This document shows, in pieces, positions 6,821 through 10,013 of a stretch of 10,013 nt of DNA. The notes under the pieces were generated by a model, which saw only the letters and a program-made list of their open reading frames with translations, was not told the DNA's origin and searched no databases. Both the position numbers and the translations under genes were made by a program. Numbering within the stretch: the stretch's first letter is position 1; every line of letters starts with the position of its first letter. Source of the stretch: Bacillota bacterium (GTDB lineage: Bacteria; Bacillota; Clostridia; Lachnospirales; Lachnospiraceae); the NCBI GenBank assembly GCA_023387635.1, contig JAEWHU010000375.1, positions 1 to 10,013 on the forward strand. Direction: 5' to 3'.

Positions 6821-8233
6821 ATGAGTGATACAATAAACAAAAAAATTAAAATTGCTTATTTAGGCGGTGGCTCAAAACAATGGGCACGAGTTTTTATGAA
6901 CGATTTAGCATTGGCAGAGGATTTAACTGGTGAAATTGCACTTTTTGATACCGATAAGGAATCTGCAATACGTAATCAAAAGATTGGTGAGCGTATTAAT
7001 GAAGCTCCAAACGCAGTAACGAAATGGAATTACACAGTAAGTGATACGATTGAAGAAGCTTTAGCAGATTCTACTTTTGTTGTAATATCTATTTTACCTG
7101 GTACGTTCAAAGAAATGCGTTCTGATGTTCATCAACCAGAGAAATATGGTATCTATCAAAGTGTAGGTGATACCGCTGGCCCAGGAGGGGTTCTTCGTTC
7201 TATGAGAACAGTTCCAATCTATGAATATTTTGCTAAGAAAATTAAGGAATGTTGTCCAAAGGCTTGGGTTATCAACTTTACAAATCCTATGAGTATTTGT
7301 GTAAAAGCATTATATGATACGTTCCCAGAAATTAAAGCATTTGGTTGTTGCCATGAAGTATTCCATGCACAAGATTTACTATGTTGTGTATTAAAAGAAA
7401 TCATGGGAATAGAACGACCTAATCGTACTGAAATCTATACAGATTGTTCTGGTGTTAATCACTTTACATGGATTACAGAAGCAAAATATAAAAATGTTGA
7501 TATCTTAAAGCTTTTACCAGAATTCATAGACAAATTCTATGAAGAAGGATACTACGAATCTGGAGCAGCAGACCTTTATAAAACAAGTACATTTGCTTAT
7601 GCAAATCGTGTTAAGATGGATATGTATAATCGCTATGGTGTATTAGGTGCAGCTGGTGACCGTCACTTAGTAGAATTCATGAATCACAATTGGTATCTAA
7701 AAGATCCAGCGCAGGTTGAATTCTGGAAGTACGCTTTAACTACAGTTGACTTTAGAGAAAAACAACAAGCTGAGCGAGTGCAGGAATCTATTGATATGGC
7801 AGAAGGTAAGAAAGCAGTAGAAGTTACAAAGTCCAGTGAAGAAGCAGTGGAACTAATCAAGGCTATTTTAGGCTATGAAACAAGAGTATCCAATGTAAAT
7901 ATGCCAAACGTTGGCCAGATGCCTGACTTCCCAATGGGCGCAATTGTAGAAACGAACTGCGTGTTCTCCAATGACTGTGTTAAACCAGTCGTAGCTAATC
8001 CACTACCAAATGAAGTAAAAGATCTTGTAATGAGAAGCCTATATAATATCGAAGAATTATATGAAGGTATTAAAGAACGAAATTTAAATAAGATTTTTTC
8101 ATCTTTCTTACATCAACCATTATGCTCTAGCTTATCTTTAGAAGATGGTAAAACGCTCTTTAAAGAAATGATAGAAAATACAAGAGAATACTTAGATGAT
8201 TATTATGATATTGATGCATATTTAAGTAAATAA
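6821..8233 (+). CDS. GH4 glycosidase with CHEV motif, probable alpha-galacturonidase (LplD-like)
   Basis: Family 4 glycoside hydrolase, 470 aa, cytoplasmic. It uses NAD+ to oxidise C3 of the substrate and a divalent metal for elimination and re-addition. Visible: the N-terminal NAD-binding fold with IAYLGGGSKQW (11-21) and the acidic strand end LFDTD (41-45); GDTAGPGG (116-123); NFTNP (152-156); the metal-site Cys177 in CCHEV (176-180); and metal-site His214 in GVNHFTW (211-217). Within GH4 the residues after the catalytic Cys separate substrates. CHEV is the signature reported for the Bacillus subtilis alpha-galacturonidase LplD, unlike CHSV of alpha-galactosidases or CDMP of phospho-glucosidases. 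It is last in the operon, 46 nt after the aldolase, with AGGAGG (6808-6813), and a strong terminator follows. No signal peptide, so the glycoside is hydrolysed after import. Family assignment is firm; galacturonide specificity is a motif-based inference. Confidence 0.87.
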   Translation: MSDTINKKIKIAYLGGGSKQWARVFMNDLALAEDLTGEIALFDTDKESAIRNQKIGERINEAPNAVTKWNYTVSDTIEEALADSTFVVISILPGTFKEMRSDVHQPEKYGIYQSVGDTAGPGGVLRSMRTVPIYEYFAKKIKECCPKAWVINFTNPMSICVKALYDTFPEIKAFGCCHEVFHAQDLLCCVLKEIMGIERPNRTEIYTDCSGVNHFTWITEAKYKNVDILKLLPEFIDKFYEEGYYESGAADLYKTSTFAYANRVKMDMYNRYGVLGAAGDRHLVEFMNHNWYLKDPAQVEFWKYALTTVDFREKQQAERVQESIDMAEGKKAVEVTKSSEEAVELIKAILGYETRVSNVNMPNVGQMPDFPMGAIVETNCVFSNDCVKPVVANPLPNEVKDLVMRSLYNIEELYEGIKERNLNKIFSSFLHQPLCSSLSLEDGKTLFKEMIENTREYLDDYYDIDAYLSK

Positions 8234-8255
8234 TACTTTAAGTAGATTCTATACT

Positions 8256-8312
8256 TAGCTGCGTGTTGGTGAGTTATTAAAATTCATCGTTACGCAGCTA
8301 TTATTTTTATTT
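8256..8312 (+). terminator. Rho-independent terminator of the sugar operon
   Basis: TAGCTGCGT (8256-8264) pairs perfectly with ACGCAGCTA (8292-8300). An inner stem, GTGAGTT with AATTCAT including two G-U pairs, lengthens the hairpin. A T-rich tract TTATTTTTATTT (8301-8312) follows. It starts 23 nt after the GH4 stop codon and closes the operon. The next 98 nt (8313-8410) hold no gene or recognisable signal. Confidence 0.85.
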
Positions 8313-8410
8313 GCACCTCTTTGCATTTTCATCCGCTTATATGTTACGTTACTATTGAGATGTAGTTATAAGCTAGCCTAAACTAAACCCAATCCCAAAA
8401 ATTCTAAAAT

Positions 8411-8439
8411 TTGACTATCACTCCTGCCTATGGTATGCT
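8411..8439 (+). promoter_or_regulatory. Candidate extended -10 promoter of the riboswitch/antiporter unit
   Basis: TTGACT (8411-8416) is followed after 17 nt by TATGCT (8434-8439), with an extended -10 TG at 8431-8432. The predicted start near 8446 lies about 5 nt upstream of the first aptamer helix strand (8451), which is where a riboswitch transcript should begin. The close -35 match, ideal spacing and position support the call. Confidence 0.6.
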
Positions 8440-8450
8440 TAATAAAACAA

Positions 8451-8558
8451 CTCCAAATATCACCATGGTAGTGGGGGACCCAGGTTATAGGGGTGAATCT
8501 TTATATTATAAGAGGGGCGACTTGGGAGCCCTAACCCGTCAGCTAACCTCATAGGAGT
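8451..8558 (+). promoter_or_regulatory. Cyclic di-AMP riboswitch aptamer (ydaO/yuaA type)
   Basis: The conserved ydaO core is present in order: GGGGGACCCAGG (8473-8484), GGGGTGAATC (8490-8499), a variable AT hairpin (about 8499-8512), a GGGC/GCCC hairpin (8515-8518 with 8528-8531), and AACCCGTCAGCTAACCTC (8533-8550). ACTCC (8451-8455) pairs with GGAGT (8554-8558) as helix P1, and the 6-nt gap between CTAAC and P1 agrees with known members. An internal CACC-AT-GGT hairpin lies at about 8461-8469. ydaO RNAs bind c-di-AMP and are reported as genetic OFF switches for cell-wall and potassium/osmolyte genes. A terminator follows directly, then the cation antiporter, a typical target class. Confidence 0.93.
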
Positions 8559-8563
8559 ACACC

Positions 8564-8621
8564 AAGCGTATGACGAATCTCAATTTGAGAACGCAATTTG
8601 AGTTTGTATATGCGCTTTTTT
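8564..8621 (+). terminator. Riboswitch expression-platform terminator
   Basis: AAGCGTAT (8564-8571) pairs with ATGCGCTT (8610-8617) with one G-U pair. The stem continues with ACGAA...CTCAA...TT against AATTTGAG...TTTGT with small bulges, and is followed by six T residues (8616-8621). The 5' arm begins 5 nt after P1 of the aptamer. Termination here would silence the antiporter. The remaining leader, 8622-8735, has no stable element that I can recognise. Confidence 0.82.
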
Positions 8622-8722
8622 CATGAATAAAATCAGACTGAACAAGAAGGGAGGTCACATCATATAATTTGTCAGTATATATGAAATGCGCTAATGAACG
8701 TCATAAGGTTTAATATTATGAT

Positions 8723-8728
8723 GGAGGA
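8723..8728 (+). promoter_or_regulatory. Ribosome binding site that fixes the GTG start of the antiporter
   Basis: GGAGGA lies 7 nt before GTG at 8736. The upstream in-frame ATGs at 8718 and 8721 are cut off by TAA at 8733-8735, and the ATG at 8729 is in another frame, so GTG is the only start that fits the ribosome site. Confidence 0.8.
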
Positions 8729-8735
8729 ATGGTAA

Positions 8736-10010
8736 GTGGATTTATTATTAAAAATTAGCATTGTATTATTAGTTGGCATTATTGGAGGTAAGGTAGCAGG
8801 AATATTTAAACTACCTAATGTTTCAGGTTATTTAGTGGCAGGGTTGTTTCTTGGACCCTCATTTTTTAAGTTCGTTAGTGCAGGTGACATGAACTCGTTT
8901 TCTGTAATTAATGAGTTGGCCTTAGCTGTAATTGCCTTTACTATTGGTAGTGAATTTATAATTAAGGATATGTTAAAGCTAGGGAAATCAATCGTTATTA
9001 TTACTATAGCGGAAGTTATTGGAGCGATTGCAATCGTCTTTTTTGTTATGTATTATCTATTTAATCAACCATTTGCATTTAGTATCGTGATTGCATCTAT
9101 GTCAGCAGCCACAGCACCTGCAGCGACTCTCTTAGTGATGAGACAATATAAAGCTTATGGACCCTTAACTAAGACCATATTACCAGTGGTTGCTCTAGAT
9201 GACGTGTTTGGAATAATGGCCTTTGGTATTGCTATGTCTTTAGCAAAGTTATCAATAGGCAATCAGGAGTATTCCATATTACAGATGTTTAGTGAGCCAG
9301 TCATTGAGATTGGTGGCTCTTTGGTACTAGGATTAATACTTGGTGCATTACTTGTAATAATAGCAAAAAAATCTACGGGTCGTGACAATCTACAGGCTAT
9401 ATCTTTAGTTGCTATTGGTGTAGCCACAGGACTTTCAAAAATACTTGGTTTTTCATCCCTTTTAACCTGTATCATGATGGGTACGATGGTGGTGAATTAC
9501 TTACATAAATCAAAAAGAGTATTTGATTCAATCAATGATTTTATAAATCCAGTTTACATTTTATTCTTTACTTTAGCAGGTGCCAGTTTAAATCTAAGTA
9601 CTTTTAAAACCGTTGGGCTTATGGGGATAGCTTATGTATTTGCAAGAGCAGGAGGTAAGATGATTGGTGCTTTCCTTGGGGCAAAAGGCGTGAAAGCGGA
9701 TCCTGTGGTAACAAAAAACTTAGGACTAGCATTGTTACCACAAGGTGGCATCTCAATAGGACTAATTGTATTAGTTAGGCAGCAACTACCAGAACATGCT
9801 GTGGCAATAAGTACAATCATTATGTTTAGTGTACTCATATATGAAGTATCCGGTCCCATATTCGCCAAGATTGCCATACAAAAAGCAGGTGAAATAAATG
9901 GACTTGAGAAGAAAAAAGAGAATGATAGACATAAAAAAGAGAGGCATAATCCAAAGAACATTCTAAATCCCTCTGCTTCGGAGTATATGAAAGTTCAAAA
10001 TGTAGAATAA
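8736..10010 (+). CDS. CPA2-family cation:proton antiporter (KefB/NapA-like membrane domain)
   Basis: Integral membrane antiporter of the monovalent cation:proton antiporter-2 family (COG0475), 424 aa, exchanging K+ or Na+ for H+. About 12-13 hydrophobic segments fill residues 3-382. Family signs include LPNVSGYLVAGLFLGP (26-41), TAPAAT (126-131) in the unwound helix, the paired acidic residues Asp155-Asp156 in VALDDVFG (ion-binding site), Arg304 in FARAGGKMIGA, and LLPQGGISIGL (333-343). A charged Lys/Glu-rich tail (from about 386) ends the protein. It has no RCK (TrkA-N/TrkA-C) domain, so the cytosolic ligand-sensing module found in many relatives is absent. Expression is governed by the c-di-AMP riboswitch upstream. 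Translation starts at GTG. The stop lies 3 nt from the window edge, so cotranscribed genes could follow. Which cation is carried is not determinable here; the riboswitch suggests K+. Confidence 0.9.
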   Translation: MDLLLKISIVLLVGIIGGKVAGIFKLPNVSGYLVAGLFLGPSFFKFVSAGDMNSFSVINELALAVIAFTIGSEFIIKDMLKLGKSIVIITIAEVIGAIAIVFFVMYYLFNQPFAFSIVIASMSAATAPAATLLVMRQYKAYGPLTKTILPVVALDDVFGIMAFGIAMSLAKLSIGNQEYSILQMFSEPVIEIGGSLVLGLILGALLVIIAKKSTGRDNLQAISLVAIGVATGLSKILGFSSLLTCIMMGTMVVNYLHKSKRVFDSINDFINPVYILFFTLAGASLNLSTFKTVGLMGIAYVFARAGGKMIGAFLGAKGVKADPVVTKNLGLALLPQGGISIGLIVLVRQQLPEHAVAISTIIMFSVLIYEVSGPIFAKIAIQKAGEINGLEKKKENDRHKKERHNPKNILNPSASEYMKVQNVE

Positions 10011-10013
10011 TGG

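Noticed and set aside
8669..8697. Second promoter downstream of the riboswitch terminator (TTGTCA, then TAATGA)
   Set aside because: The -10 match is poor at 17-nt spacing, so a bypass promoter is not supported.
8681..8713. Ten-codon leader peptide (starting MKCANE) in the antiporter leader
   Set aside because: There is no ribosome site at suitable distance, and the riboswitch plus terminator already explain the leader.
8718..8735. Five-codon minigene ATGATGGAGGAATGGTAA abutting the GTG start
   Set aside because: It consists largely of the antiporter's own ribosome site and has none of its own. Chance is the simplest explanation.
9632..9961. 109-codon minus-strand open frame inside the antiporter gene
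   Set aside because: It is antisense to clear CPA2 coding sequence, has an odd composition of Cys, Phe and Ser runs, and resembles no family.
1..10013. CRISPR arrays, tRNA or rRNA genes, insertion sequences, prophage or toxin-antitoxin genes
   Set aside because: None of their repeat patterns, terminal repeats, conserved RNA sequences or protein motifs were seen on either strand.

Overview
The window looks like chromosomal DNA of a low-GC Gram-positive anaerobe, most likely a plant-polysaccharide-degrading member of the Clostridia (Lachnospiraceae-like). The reasons are the AT-rich codon use, strong AGGAGG ribosome binding sites, a lipoprotein-anchored sugar-binding protein, a YesM-type sensor kinase beside a carbohydrate ABC transporter, and a ydaO-type (c-di-AMP) riboswitch. 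The species cannot be fixed from the sequence alone.

Layout. (1) Positions 1-740, minus strand: the N-terminal half of a membrane sensor histidine kinase (YesM-like). Its reading frame is broken by one in-frame TAA at 447-449 but stays open on both sides. (2) Positions 741-998: a divergent control region with a candidate minus-strand kinase promoter, a plus-strand promoter for the sugar operon, and an 11-bp direct repeat at 21-bp spacing just upstream of the plus-strand -35. That arrangement is expected for an AraC/YesN-type activator. (3) Positions 999-8233, plus strand: a six-gene operon coding for a lipoprotein solute-binding protein, two ABC permeases, an IlvD/Edd (YjhG/YagF-like) sugar-acid dehydratase, a DapA/YjhH-type aldolase, and a GH4 NAD/Mn-dependent glycosidase with the CHEV active-site motif of alpha-galacturonidases (LplD type). 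A weak hairpin lies between the binding protein and the permeases, and a strong terminator follows the GH4 gene. No ATPase is encoded. (4) Positions 8411-8621: a promoter, a c-di-AMP riboswitch aptamer and its terminator. (5) Positions 8736-10010: a CPA2-family cation:proton antiporter with a GTG start and no RCK domain.

How it works together (inference). The operon would import a small acidic glycoside, hydrolyse it in the cytoplasm with the GH4 enzyme, dehydrate a freed aldonic acid to a 2-keto-3-deoxy acid, and cleave that to pyruvate and a short aldehyde without phosphorylation. No sugar dehydrogenase, uronate isomerase or kinase is present, so the acid is either imported already oxidised (for example as an aldonate-terminated oligosaccharide) or made by enzymes elsewhere. 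The antiporter unit is independent: its leader puts cation homeostasis under c-di-AMP control at the RNA level.
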